Origin: Oscillospiraceae bacterium
Lineage (GTDB): Bacteria > Bacillota > Clostridia > Oscillospirales > Acutalibacteraceae
Length of the DNA stretch: 64,000 nt
Reading direction: 5' to 3'
Assembly (NCBI GenBank): GCA_003538135.1
Contig: DPOR01000005.1
Span: 1-64,000 of the forward strand
Position numbers and translations under genes: made by a program
Shown here: one piece after another, positions 1 through 6,783 of the stretch
Layout: the number at the start of each line of letters is the position of its first letter
Numbering within the stretch: the stretch's first letter is position 1
Notes under the pieces: model-generated
Told to the model about the DNA's origin: nothing
Database searches by the model: none
The model's input: the letters and a program-made list of their open reading frames with translations, nothing else

Positions 1-14
1 TGCCGCGCTGAAAA

Positions 15-85
15 TTAGCTCGCGAAAAATTGCGTCCTATTTTTCGGCAACACCTCTGTCGAGTTAGCTCGCCAAAAATCGCATC
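15..85. repeat. Imperfect direct repeat near the left edge
   Basis: Two related 22-nt copies, 15-36 and 64-85, both begin TTAGCTCGC and continue with an A-rich core and TGCGTC or CGCATC. They lie just past the stop codon of the minus-strand nuclease gene. They could be protein-binding or phage packaging/replication repeats. I see no gene in the first 83 bases. Confidence 0.4.
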
Positions 86-605
86 ATAATTTCAAATATT
101 CCGATATTTCTTCCTTTGCCCGCTCCCACCCGGAGCACCACACGGCGCGGAAACCCTGTCGCTCAAGCGCTTCAAGCCACCACTGCTGGTCGACCGTCGG
201 CTTGTTTCGGCCAGCTTTCATTTCGATGTACAAGCCGTGGTATTTCCCCCGGGCGACCGGTAGGCAGAGGTCGGGCACGCCCTTTTTCATTCCCTGCCGC
301 CGGAGCGCTGCACCGTAAGCCACGCTGCGCTTACCCTCATTCGGTATGTGGTATAAAAAATTCAGTTCCGGGTGTGCGGCGGATTGGTACTCCGCCCACA
401 CAAAAAGCGCTTCCTGCTCCTCGGCCTCGCGGTTTTCTCGCTTGGTCTCGGCGGTTTGGTCGCTGGCCGTGCTGCCGTCGTCCGTCGAGTAGACTGTCAG
501 ACTGTCGAGCTCACAGCCGCAGGCGCGGCAGAGCTTCAACCCGCTCGCGTTTGCATAATTATATTCTCGCCCGCACTGCGGGCACTTGTAGGATTTTATC
601 TTCAT
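84..605 (-). CDS. VRR-NUC domain nuclease with N-terminal zinc ribbon
   Basis: This 173-aa protein has two parts. Residues 8-31 form a probable zinc ribbon (C8, C11, C26, C29). Residues of about 65-170 match the phage VRR-NUC nuclease fold: the PD pair at 111-112 and the E128-x-K130 pair are the expected metal-binding and catalytic positions, followed by a QQWWLE helix. VRR-NUC proteins are small PD-(D/E)XK endonucleases, common in the replication or recombination block of Firmicutes phages. The ATG at 605 overlaps the stop of the preceding gene by 4 nt, as in a tightly packed phage operon. The zinc-ribbon fusion is less usual than the stand-alone nuclease. The substrate is not deducible. Confidence 0.82.
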   Translation of the reverse strand: MKIKSYKCPQCGREYNYANASGLKLCRACGCELDSLTVYSTDDGSTASDQTAETKRENREAEEQEALFVWAEYQSAAHPELNFLYHIPNEGKRSVAYGAALRRQGMKKGVPDLCLPVARGKYHGLYIEMKAGRNKPTVDQQWWLEALERQGFRAVWCSGWERAKEEISEYLKL

Positions 606-928
606 TTTGTGCCTCCGTTGACATTTTTCGGCGGCAATGTTATAATATTGACGGTGTCTGATGTTGCCTCGGCAACATCTCCGGGGCGTCCTGTCGCATC
701 AGGGCGTCCTTTTTCGTATTTATCGAGCCTAGGCCACAAAGCCCGCTCGATTCGCTCAAGATATTTGTTTAGTGCTTCGCGGCCGTCGTGAAAGCTCCAC
801 TCCGTTTCTTTCGTGCCGTCGGTATATTTCACGGCATATTCGCCTTCTGCACGGTTTGGCCGAAACAGCAGCGTCACAGGCTTCGCGCCGCTGATTTCCG
901 CGCGCGTCACTATTTTGCCGTCAATCAT
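602..928 (-). CDS. Phage-type hypothetical protein, 108 aa
   Basis: I do not recognise this protein. It is a soluble, charged product with no signal peptide or membrane segment. The N-terminal half looks beta-rich (residues 1-40) and is followed by an amphipathic region with KYLERIERALWPRL at about 55-68. It lies in the tightly overlapping minus-strand phage operon: its stop overlaps the start of the nuclease gene by 4 nt and its start overlaps the gene before it by 8 nt. That packing supports it being a real gene. Confidence 0.6.
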   Translation of the reverse strand: MIDGKIVTRAEISGAKPVTLLFRPNRAEGEYAVKYTDGTKETEWSFHDGREALNKYLERIERALWPRLDKYEKGRPDATGRPGDVAEATSDTVNIITLPPKNVNGGTK

Positions 929-1148
929 ATCTTTTTTCCCTCCTTTTTTTGTAGTACGCGCAAAAATCGTTAGTCAAGGGAATTTCGCGAAACTGCTCAG
1001 TTTCATAAGTATAGGCGCAGCACTTCCCGTCCCAGCCCTGACTTGCGCTGTCAATTTTGCGCAGCCAGTAACAATTCTTGCAAATCTTCTTTCTGCGCCA
1101 CTTCTGCCCGCTCCCTGGCATATCAGCTGTTTTTTCTGTCGAGCTCAT
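921..1148 (-). CDS. Small Cys-rich phage protein, possible zinc binding
   Basis: This is a 75-aa protein starting at the ATG at 1148, chosen because a GAGGAG ribosome binding site lies about 9 nt upstream. A longer in-frame start at 1196 has no such support. The basic segment RRKKICKNC is followed by Cys residues in a C-x2-C...CC...C arrangement (motifs CKNCYW, KCCAYT, FCAYY), suggesting a small metal-binding module. The family is not recognised. The start overlaps the end of the upstream small membrane-protein gene by 26 nt. Confidence 0.55.
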   Translation of the reverse strand: MSSTEKTADMPGSGQKWRRKKICKNCYWLRKIDSASQGWDGKCCAYTYETEQFREIPLTNDFCAYYKKRREKRYD

Positions 1149-1290
1149 CGCGGCCGCTCCTCTTGCTCTTGATGCTTGATTTAACCTTGTCCTCAAATGC
1201 TATAAGCTTGTCCTCGCGGATGAACCCATAGATGATAAGTACGGCGACGGCGATCTCAAACACCGTCTGGATTGCAAATTTCAGCGCCAT
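1123..1290 (-). CDS. Small single-pass membrane protein (phage)
   Basis: This 55-aa protein has one hydrophobic helix at about residues 4-23 followed by a charged, Lys-rich tail. The ATG at 1290 has a strong AAGGAGG site 10 nt upstream, which decides the start over the longer frame. Short membrane proteins of this kind are frequent in Firmicutes prophage early regions. No function can be assigned. It overlaps both neighbours in the operon. Confidence 0.55.
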   Translation of the reverse strand: MALKFAIQTVFEIAVAVLIIYGFIREDKLIAFEDKVKSSIKSKRSGRDELDRKNS

Positions 1291-1507
1291 TTTCTTTATC
1301 CTCCTTAAATCGCAGGCGGTCAATTCGGACCGTGGCCGTTGACCTGCCTTCCCTGCCCTCAAGCTCGGCGGTGACTGCGAGCTCTCCGTTGATTATGCGA
1401 TATATGACCGCAGACACTCGGTCATATCTGACATCGCCGACAAGCGGCACAAAGTATATGACCGGCTTGCCGGTGACAAGCGCCTGCTTGACTTCTTCGT
1501 TAGTCAT
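1256..1507 (-). CDS. Phage-type hypothetical protein, 83 aa
   Basis: This small soluble protein begins MTNEEVKQALVTGKPVIY, an N-terminal pattern seen in many short uncharacterised Firmicutes phage proteins. The rest alternates short beta-strand-like segments (VRYDRVSAVIYRI, STATVRIDRLRF). Its start overlaps the stop of the preceding gene by 4 nt and its end overlaps the next gene by 35 nt. It is probably co-transcribed with the rest of the minus-strand block. Function unknown. Confidence 0.55.
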   Translation of the reverse strand: MTNEEVKQALVTGKPVIYFVPLVGDVRYDRVSAVIYRIINGELAVTAELEGREGRSTATVRIDRLRFKEDKENGAEICNPDGV

Positions 1508-1917
1508 CGGCGGCCTCCGTTTATATCATAAATCAGCGAGCGAAGCGTCAAATTCTCCTGCTCAAGCTCCTGCACTCGCTTTTTCAGTACGGCCTTGTCT
1601 CCGGAACGGCTGACCCACTCCTCAATTCTTCGAGCTATTACGGACGAGCCGTCAAAATCGGGGTAGTATAGTGACAGACCTGATGTGTCAGGGTCAATGC
1701 CGACTTGCCTTGAGATGATATCAATAACCTCCCGAGCGGCCTCATAACGCCGGACAAATAAGTCGTTGCTCTTGTCCTTCATTCTGCACAGCAGCGCAAG
1801 GGCATCTTTGGGCAGGGTGTCATATCTGTGAGGGTCTTTCTTTTGGGCGAGTATGCCCTCGTAACGGGCGAGGACTTCGGCCTCGTTTTCGTCTATTGTG
1901 TAAATATAATTACTCAT
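1504..1917 (-). CDS. Phage-type hypothetical protein with C-terminal coiled coil
   Basis: This is a 137-aa soluble protein of unrecognised family. It is largely helical, and the last about 35 residues (KAVLKKRVQELEQENLTL onward) have the heptad pattern of a short coiled coil, suggesting oligomerisation. There are no catalytic motifs. Its ATG overlaps the stop of the SleB-like hydrolase gene by 4 nt, so the two are likely translationally coupled. Confidence 0.6.
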   Translation of the reverse strand: MSNYIYTIDENEAEVLARYEGILAQKKDPHRYDTLPKDALALLCRMKDKSNDLFVRRYEAAREVIDIISRQVGIDPDTSGLSLYYPDFDGSSVIARRIEEWVSRSGDKAVLKKRVQELEQENLTLRSLIYDINGGRR

Positions 1918-2426
1918 TTTCCCGCCTCCTCAAAAAATCGGTGTCCACCGATTGTGCAGACATAGGTCTGCGACTCGTGCCAAGGGCTCTGACACAGCGC
2001 CGGCGCATAAAAATAAAGTATTTCGCGATCCGTAGCGGTCTCGCCGTCGTCAAAAACTTTGGCGACGGCTTTTTTGACCTCGTCGCTCGGCTCGGGTCGG
2101 GCGGCGGTGTAGCCAAAACTGCGGACGATTTCGAGCGGCCGCTTGTCCTCCTGCTCGCAGGCGTTAAGTATGCATTGGGCGACCGCCATTTGACCGATAT
2201 ACGGCTCGGCTCCCGCCTCAGCCATAACTACCCGCTCGATTTCGTCGCGTTCGGCAGCGGTTAGCGGATATCTTATTTTTGCAGTCAACTCTGTGGCCAC
2301 TTCCGTCTCCAGCAGCGTGGAGGGAGATTTGACATGATACGTCTTTGGTATTGCATTGGCAATCTTCAACATCATCACAAAAAACATTATTACAACCAAG
2401 CATATAATCAACATATTCTTAATCAT
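1914..2426 (-). CDS. SleB-like cell wall hydrolase, membrane anchored
   Basis: This 170-aa protein has an N-terminal hydrophobic segment (about residues 4-25) and a Hydrolase_2/SleB-type domain. The diagnostic features are the VVMAEAGAEPYIGQMAVAQC stretch with its catalytic-type Glu, and the terminal SPWHESQ and IGGHRFF motifs. SleB-type enzymes are lytic transglycosylases acting on peptidoglycan or spore cortex. In a phage operon this copy may serve lysis or entry. Residues 54-73 are shared almost exactly with the truncated product encoded just upstream (see 2419-2694). The length suits a minimal SleB domain plus anchor. Confidence 0.8.
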   Translation of the reverse strand: MIKNMLIICLVVIMFFVMMLKIANAIPKTYHVKSPSTLLETEVATELTAKIRYPLTAAERDEIERVVMAEAGAEPYIGQMAVAQCILNACEQEDKRPLEIVRSFGYTAARPEPSDEVKKAVAKVFDDGETATDREILYFYAPALCQSPWHESQTYVCTIGGHRFFEEAGK

Positions 2427-2694
2427 TTTCTACATTCCTTTCTATTCTCTCGGCTCCCGCCTCTGCCATGACTACCCGCTCGATTTCGTTGCGCTCGGCG
2501 GCGGTTAGGGTGTATCTGACGCTTGCAGTTGACTGCAAAACCGTTTCCGCCTTTGCCTCCACCGCCGTCTCCGGCTCGGTCGGCTCGACATAATAGACCT
2601 CCGGCATCGCGCTTGTTATCTCCGGCAGAGCCGCGAGTATCATAATCGCGACGAGCGCGACGACCGCGCCGATGATAAGCAAGTCTTTAGTCAT
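2419..2694 (-). pseudogene. Truncated duplicate of the SleB-like hydrolase gene
   Basis: This 91-aa reading frame has an N-terminal membrane helix, an acidic Glu/Pro/Thr linker and then the start of a SleB domain (LTAAERNEIERVVMAEAGAE), where homology stops. The last residues are unrelated and overlap the next gene start. DNA at 2449-2508 matches 2205-2264 at 55 of 60 positions, so this is a tandem duplicate whose catalytic C-terminus was lost. The start codon remains intact with an AAGGAGG site, so a short anchored peptide may still be made. It cannot be a complete hydrolase. Confidence 0.75.
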
Positions 2695-2827
2695 CGCTGT
2701 CGACCTCCTTGCGTACGGGCAGCGTGACCGTTATTCTTCTTGTGTGCGCATTTGCTGCGTTTTCAATTTCTCGCTTTCTGAGCGCACAACGAAAATCCGC
2801 GTGAGTCTCCTTTAAGCTTTCAATCAT
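2687..2827 (-). CDS. 46-aa phage hypothetical protein
   Basis: This short gene starts at the ATG at 2827 with an AAAGGAAG site upstream and ends at 2687, overlapping the next gene by 8 nt. The product is charged and mostly helical (KETHADF, RKREIENAANAH) with a C-terminal beta-like ITVTLPV stretch. It fills the only apparent gap in the otherwise overlapping operon, which is the main support for it. Family unknown. Confidence 0.5.
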   Translation of the reverse strand: MIESLKETHADFRCALRKREIENAANAHTRRITVTLPVRKEVDSDD

Positions 2828-2850
2828 TTTCTTTTCTTCCTTTCTTTTTT

Positions 2851-3135
2851 TCAAGAACACAGTTTCTCAACCGTGCAACTGATTACTTTTCTCAGGTGGT
2901 CCTCCAACGCCATGTAACGCTTCACACCACCATGCTCGTTGTATTCAACCAGCGCCTGTGGTCTGATGTCATAACACCACTCTTTTTCGCGCAGGTACGC
3001 TGTGCCAATCGGCAAGACCTGTTTCTGCATCGCGCAGTAAATAAAGTCTTTCGACTGGCCAAGGTACCGCGCCGCCATTTCGACCGGCACGCTGCCGTCG
3101 ATGGCGAGGATCTCCTCTGTCGTAGGTTTTTGCAT
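2851..3135 (-). CDS. Excisionase-like / HTH DNA-binding protein
   Basis: This is a 94-aa protein starting at the ATG at 3135, preceded by AAGGAG. An upstream GTG at 3162 lies inside the Xre gene and is less likely. The central region (VPVEMAARYLGQSKDFIYCA, residues 16-35) reads as a winged-helix or Xis-type helix-turn-helix, followed by a wing-like GTAYLREKEWCYDI segment. It directly follows the Cro-like gene in the minus-strand operon, a usual place for a phage regulator or excisionase. It could be either; the sequence does not decide. Confidence 0.6.
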   Translation of the reverse strand: MQKPTTEEILAIDGSVPVEMAARYLGQSKDFIYCAMQKQVLPIGTAYLREKEWCYDIRPQALVEYNEHGGVKRYMALEDHLRKVISCTVEKLCS

Positions 3136-3154
3136 GCTGATTCCGCTCCTTTTC

Positions 3155-3379
3155 TCAAGCACTCTGCTCTTTAAGCCAGTTTTCTTCGGCGTGAATAATA
3201 TTTTCCACCGTAAGATTCAAAGCTGTCGCGAGTTTTGCAACGAGAGTGATGTCCATTTTCTTTTGGCGCGTGCCGTTTTCGATTGAATTGAAATACTGTC
3301 GGCTGATTCCAATAGAATTGGCAACATCTTGTTGCGAAAGATTCAGTTCATTTCGTCTTTTTACGAGATAAGTTCTCAT
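3155..3379 (-). CDS. Xre-family regulator, Cro-like
   Basis: This is a 74-aa single-domain HTH_3 protein: the RRNELNLSQQDVANSIGISR segment is the helix-turn-helix, and the LATALNLTVENII tail closes the five-helix bundle. It is transcribed divergently from the larger Xre repressor at 3558 from a near-perfect promoter at 3414-3442. The position mirrors Cro in lambdoid-type switches: it is the first gene of the early, minus-strand operon and likely represses the lysogeny promoter. Confidence 0.85.
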   Translation of the reverse strand: MRTYLVKRRNELNLSQQDVANSIGISRQYFNSIENGTRQKKMDITLVAKLATALNLTVENIIHAEENWLKEQSA

Positions 3380-3413
3380 TTAAAACACCTCTTTGCTTCA
3401 TTTCGTTGACATG

Positions 3414-3442
3414 ATTTTAGCATGTTCAAATCAATATGTCAA
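3414..3442 (-). promoter_or_regulatory. Promoter for the minus-strand phage early operon
   Basis: On the minus strand, TTGACA (3437-3442) and TAAAAT (3414-3419) are separated by exactly 17 nt. The -35 box overlaps the operator-like sequence CAACA-TTT-TGTTT, so repressor binding would block it. Confidence 0.8.
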
Positions 3443-3532
3443 CATTTTGTTTACATTTTTTTATTTTTTTGCTTTTCTCGGCATATTAACGTTTCATTTT
3501 GTTGCAACAATTGACAAGCAACAAAATGTTGC
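3440..3532. promoter_or_regulatory. Divergent operator region of the lysogeny switch
   Basis: Three related sites surround the two divergent promoters. They are CAACATTTTGTTT near 3440-3452, CATTTTGTTGC at 3495-3505, and the perfect palindrome GCAACA-AAA-TGTTGC at 3518-3532. The second and third form an 11-bp perfect inverted repeat around the -35 box of the repressor promoter. This layout fits CI/Cro-style operators read by the two Xre proteins. Protein identity at each site is inferred. Confidence 0.7.
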
Positions 3533-3539
3533 GTATAAT
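3511..3539 (+). promoter_or_regulatory. Perfect-consensus promoter for the repressor operon
   Basis: TTGACA (3511-3516), 17-nt spacer, TATAAT (3534-3539). The spacer contains the palindromic operator GCAACA-AAA-TGTTGC, which argues for autoregulation by the encoded repressor. Confidence 0.85.
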
Positions 3540-3557
3540 GGTATTGAGGTGGTAGAA

Positions 3558-3896
3558 ATGAATAATATGGCCTATTACAGAAACAAAAAGAATTTGTCAC
3601 AACAGAATGTCGCGGATTATTTGGGGATAAGCCGTCAAGCATATTGCAACTATGAAACCGGTAAAAGAGAGGCATCCTACGAGACTCTCTTGAAATTAGC
3701 CGAATGCCTTGAAACCTCGGTTGACGAACTTCTGAGAGAGCGTCCAACATCCCAAGAGGTCAACGATGAGGACCTCATGTTCGCACTTTTTGACGGCGCA
3801 ACCGAAGAAGAAATAACTCCAGAAATGTATGCAGAAGTTAAACATTTTGCAAAGTTTATTTTGGAAAGGGAAAGAAACAAAAATGAGCAGTCTTGA
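3558..3896 (+). CDS. Xre-family repressor (CI-like)
   Basis: This 112-aa protein starts at the ATG at 3558 behind an AGGTGG site. Residues 5-60 are an HTH_3 domain (KKNLSQQNVADYLGISRQAY). The C-terminal half is acidic (TEEEITPEMYAEVKHFAKFI) and probably mediates dimerisation or contact with the protease encoded next. Its gene overlaps the ImmA/IrrE-type protease gene by 14 nt. That pairing is established for Bacillus ICEBs1-type elements, where the protease cleaves the repressor to induce the element. By analogy this is the maintenance repressor of the element. Confidence 0.85.
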   Translation: MNNMAYYRNKKNLSQQNVADYLGISRQAYCNYETGKREASYETLLKLAECLETSVDELLRERPTSQEVNDEDLMFALFDGATEEEITPEMYAEVKHFAKFILERERNKNEQS

Positions 3897-4305
3897 CGGC
3901 TTGTATGATTTAGCAGAAGAAGAGAACATTGAAGTGCTTGCTGTCTCTCTGCCAATAATCGGCGCAGTGTCGGCCATGCGGCAGAGCGGAAAGTGTTACA
4001 TAGGAATTGACCCATTTTGTTTGGAGACGTCCAGCGATGAGTGCGTTCGTTTGGCGCACGAGCTCGGGCATTGTGTTACTGGCAGCTTTTACAACATATA
4101 TGCCGCCTGCGACATCCGCGCCAAGCACGAATATGCCGCCGACAAGTGGGCAATAAAAAAGCTCGTCCCGGAGGACGAGCTTGAGGAAGCGGTGAAGCAC
4201 GGTTTCACGGAATCGTGGGAACTTTCCGAATATTTTGATGTGACCGTTCCGTTTATGCAAAAAGCTATGAGTTATTATAAAGAACAAGCCCTCGGGCGTT
4301 TGTAA
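3883..4305 (+). CDS. ImmA/IrrE-family metallopeptidase
   Basis: This 140-aa zinc peptidase contains the HELGH motif (about residues 59-63) and a downstream HEYAADKWA segment carrying the third ligand. The start at 3883 overlaps the repressor gene by 14 nt. In ImmR/ImmA systems this enzyme cleaves the cognate Xre repressor during element induction, and the overlap and order match. The length is typical for phage ImmA (about 140-170 aa). Confidence 0.88.
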   Translation: MSSLDGLYDLAEEENIEVLAVSLPIIGAVSAMRQSGKCYIGIDPFCLETSSDECVRLAHELGHCVTGSFYNIYAACDIRAKHEYAADKWAIKKLVPEDELEEAVKHGFTESWELSEYFDVTVPFMQKAMSYYKEQALGRL

Positions 4306-4327
4306 TAAGCTAAGGAGATGTTAAAAA

Positions 4328-4993
4328 ATGAAATGGCTAATACTCATCTTAATCATTGTCATCGGCATTGTTTTCGCGCTTATCGACGAAATAAAGGTAA
4401 GCGCGCATCCGGCTCTTTTCTCAGTCTTGCTTGCGCTCGCTCTGGCCGTGCTTGCCGTCGGCGCATTCTTTTTTCTGCGCTATTTGCTCAAATCGTCTAA
4501 AAAAGCAAAGAGCCAGCCAAACGAAGAAATGGCTCCGCCCGCTCCCCAGCCGATCAAGCAGGAAGATTTATATGAATTTTATCGCGTTAAGACCGCCGGG
4601 GTGACTTTTAACAATGACGACGGCACGAGCCGCCAAGATTTAATCAGAAAGATGTATTACCACGAGCCGCCGTTCGAGGATAAGGAAGCAGAACTCGCGC
4701 TTGAAAGGTACGAATATCGCGGCAGGCCGGCATATAAAGTCCTTGTTAACGACTGTCAGATCGGCAACCTTTCAAAGACGGATGCCGAATATGTGGACGC
4801 AAATATGGATCGCTTTGTAACGCTTTGCGGTGCCGAAATCGTCGGCGGCGACAAGCCGAAAGACCACTTCTTTGATGATGTCTACGACGACGATTATGAC
4901 GACACTTTCAGTCACCGCCGCTATGACGACTACGATGATGATGATATCCCGCTGAATTGGGGATTCCATTTCAACATAAAATTCAAAAAATAA
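4328..4993 (+). CDS. Membrane protein with HIRAN-like domain
   Basis: This 221-aa protein has two N-terminal hydrophobic helices (about residues 3-19 and 28-52) and a short Lys/Pro linker. The soluble domain (about 80-170) has the AGVTFNNDDGTSRQDLIRK and QIGNLSKTDAEYV signatures of HIRAN-type domains, better known from DNA-repair helicases. The C-terminal tail is extremely acidic (runs of Asp/Tyr at about 180-208) and ends NIKFKK. It is the last gene of the repressor-protease transcript. Its role in the element is unknown; a membrane-tied HIRAN domain suggests sensing or nucleic-acid contact at the membrane, but that is inference. Confidence 0.65.
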   Translation: MKWLILILIIVIGIVFALIDEIKVSAHPALFSVLLALALAVLAVGAFFFLRYLLKSSKKAKSQPNEEMAPPAPQPIKQEDLYEFYRVKTAGVTFNNDDGTSRQDLIRKMYYHEPPFEDKEAELALERYEYRGRPAYKVLVNDCQIGNLSKTDAEYVDANMDRFVTLCGAEIVGGDKPKDHFFDDVYDDDYDDTFSHRRYDDYDDDDIPLNWGFHFNIKFKK

Positions 4994-5000
4994 TAAAAAA

Positions 5001-5028
5001 GCCCGCCCCTGCGGGAACAGGGACGGGC
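5001..5028. terminator. GC-rich hairpin after the lysogeny operon
   Basis: An 11-bp stem with one mismatch (GCCCGCCCCTG with CAGGGACGGGC) and a 6-nt loop lies 8 nt after the membrane-protein stop codon. The run of A on its left would give a U-run only on the minus strand, so termination on the plus strand is not certain. Confidence 0.5.
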
Positions 5029-5119
5029 GGAGCATCAAACCACACCTACGACAGAGTGAGTTGATATATTTATTATATCACCCGCTCCGGAAAAGTACAA
5101 GCAAAGGAGCGGTATTTTT

Positions 5120-6178
5120 ATGAAAAATCCGAACGGATATGGATCCGTGTATAAGCTCGGCGGCAAACGGCGCAAACCGTGGATCGCGTTGACCCCGGCG
5201 CACTTCGTCGCCGACAGCATATCAAAAAAAAGAACGGTCATAGGCTACTACGCCACGCGCGCCGAGGCAATGACCGCCCTCGGGGCGTGGAACGAATCGC
5301 CGACGGCTCTTGTTCCGGCTCCCGCCGAAGAAATGACATTCCGGCAGCTATACGAAGAGTTTGTCAAGCTTCAGCGTTTCCAGAATTTATCCAAGCAAGC
5401 CCGCGACACCTATCTCGGCGCATGGAAAAACCGCCTTTCCGTTTTGGGCGACTACAAAGTAAAAGACTTGCGGACAGCTCATTATCAGGCTGTGATAACC
5501 AAGGCGTATGAGGACGGGCTTTCCGTGTCCTCGGTGCAAAAAACAAAGGTCTTTGCCGGAATGCTCTGCGACTACGCCGTACAGACGGATGTCATATCAA
5601 AAAATTACGCTTCTTTTACCACGCTGCCGAAAATGGAAGAAAAGGAAAAGACGCCTTTTTCCGATCTCGAACTGCACAAGCTCGAAGAGGCGGCGGAAAG
5701 GGGCTTTATGTATGCCGATCTGATAGTGATTATGTGCTATACCGGATGGCGAATCAACGAGTTTCTGGCACTCACACGCTTTAGCTGGGACGCCGAAAAC
5801 CACACCTTGACCGGCGGCGAAAAGACCGAAGCGGGCAAAAACAGAATCGTGCCGGTCTCGGACAAGGTTATGCCGTATCTGCAAAAGTGGCTCGACAAGA
5901 ACGGTCCGACAATCGTCTGCAAAGAATATCGCGGCAAGCTCGTCCGCGTGACCGACAAGTATTTTCGCAACCAATGGTATTATCCGACGCTCGAAGCACT
6001 CGGATTGCCGCGCCTGACTCCGCACGCCACGCGGCACACCTTCGCGTCGATGCTTTATCGCAACGGCATCGACAAATGGGGAATCCAAAAGCTTATGGGT
6101 CAGGTCTCCGACGCGGCGACCAAGCGTTACACGCACATCGAGATGGCACAGCTCAAGGACGCCGTCAACTCGATTTGA
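5120..6178 (+). CDS. Tyrosine-type site-specific integrase
   Basis: This 352-aa integrase has an N-terminal arm-binding region (about 1-50), a core-binding SAM-like domain (about 70-165) and a catalytic domain. Catalytic residues seen are Arg in TGWRINEF, His-x-x-Arg in HATRHTF, and the Tyr nucleophile in TKRYTH. The usual second His (GHxS context) is replaced by Gln in LMGQVSD. A GGAG site precedes the ATG. It is the last element gene before the tRNA operon, so it probably integrated the 1-6200 element near tRNA-Val. The second att site would lie left of the window. Confidence 0.92.
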   Translation: MKNPNGYGSVYKLGGKRRKPWIALTPAHFVADSISKKRTVIGYYATRAEAMTALGAWNESPTALVPAPAEEMTFRQLYEEFVKLQRFQNLSKQARDTYLGAWKNRLSVLGDYKVKDLRTAHYQAVITKAYEDGLSVSSVQKTKVFAGMLCDYAVQTDVISKNYASFTTLPKMEEKEKTPFSDLELHKLEEAAERGFMYADLIVIMCYTGWRINEFLALTRFSWDAENHTLTGGEKTEAGKNRIVPVSDKVMPYLQKWLDKNGPTIVCKEYRGKLVRVTDKYFRNQWYYPTLEALGLPRLTPHATRHTFASMLYRNGIDKWGIQKLMGQVSDAATKRYTHIEMAQLKDAVNSI

Positions 6179-6273
6179 CCTAAAAAATTTGTTAGATTTT
6201 TGTTAGCAACCGTCAGAAAATCAGGTCTTTTGAGGTTGTACGAGAAATATAGGAACGCGCCGATTTACAAAAC

Positions 6274-6318
6274 AAAAAAGCCCCGAAGCCGTTGTATATT
6301 AACGCTTTCGGGGCTTTT
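6274..6318. terminator. Bidirectional terminator between integrase and tRNA-Val
   Basis: The hairpin arms AGCCCCGAAG and CTTTCGGGGCT have T-rich flanks on both sides: six T on the minus strand and four on the plus. It lies only a few nt beyond the tRNA-Val CCA end, so it can end the tRNA operon and also the integrase transcript. Confidence 0.75.
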
Positions 6319-6323
6319 GCTTC

Positions 6324-6400
6324 TGGTGGACACGCACGGACTCGAACCGTGGACCTCTTGCGTGTGAAGCAAGCGCTCTAACCAGCTGAGCTACGCGTCC
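6324..6400 (-). tRNA. tRNA-Val (anticodon CAC)
   Basis: A complete cloverleaf: acceptor GGACGCG/CGTGTCC, anticodon stem CTTGC/GCAAG with loop TTCACAC (anticodon CAC), T-loop TTCGAGT, encoded CCA at 6324-6326. It is the last tRNA of the Met-Glu-Val operon. Confidence 0.95.
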
Positions 6401-6473
6401 TAAAAAATAAAGATGTCAGAATCCAGATCAAACGAATTCTGATCTGCCGATTGCGACATCTGTTTGGTGGCTC

Positions 6474-6548
6474 TGGTGACCCGGACGAGAATCGAACTCG
6501 TGTTACCGCCGTGAAAGGGCGGTGTCTTAACCTCTTGACCACCGGGCC
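6474..6548 (-). tRNA. tRNA-Glu (anticodon TTC)
   Basis: A complete cloverleaf with anticodon stem CCGCC/GGCGG and loop CTTTCAC (anticodon TTC). CCA is encoded. It is the middle member of the tRNA operon. Confidence 0.95.
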
Positions 6549-6553
6549 AAAAT

Positions 6554-6630
6554 TGGTAGCGGCAGTTGGATTCGAACCAACGACACTCCGGGTATGAACC
6601 GAATGCTCTAGCCAACTGAGCTATGCCGCC
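6554..6630 (-). tRNA. tRNA-Met (anticodon CAT)
   Basis: A complete cloverleaf with loop TTCATAC (anticodon CAT) and encoded CCA. It is the first tRNA after the promoter. The acceptor starts GGCGGCA and pairs with TGCCGCT through position 1-72 as a G-U pair, consistent with an elongator rather than initiator tRNA. Confidence 0.93.
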
Positions 6631-6665
6631 ATAATGTGAGCCCCGTCATTCGACAAGGCTTGATT

Positions 6666-6694
6666 ATTATATTATATCGCAAGCGATTTGTCAA
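6666..6694 (-). promoter_or_regulatory. Consensus promoter of the tRNA operon
   Basis: Minus-strand TTGACA (6689-6694), 17-nt spacer, TATAAT (6666-6671), about 36 nt upstream of tRNA-Met. Confidence 0.88.
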
Positions 6695-6783
6695 CAGATT
6701 TTTTGCAAAGTCGGATAAGATTTTAAAATTTTTCTGAATTTTATTTCCCGCCCCGCCGAAAGCTCCGACGGGGCAGTAGGTTG

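Noticed and set aside
4865..4950. Low-complexity Asp-coding stretch as a DNA repeat
   Set aside because: It encodes the acidic tail of the membrane protein; the codons vary and no exact tandem unit exists.
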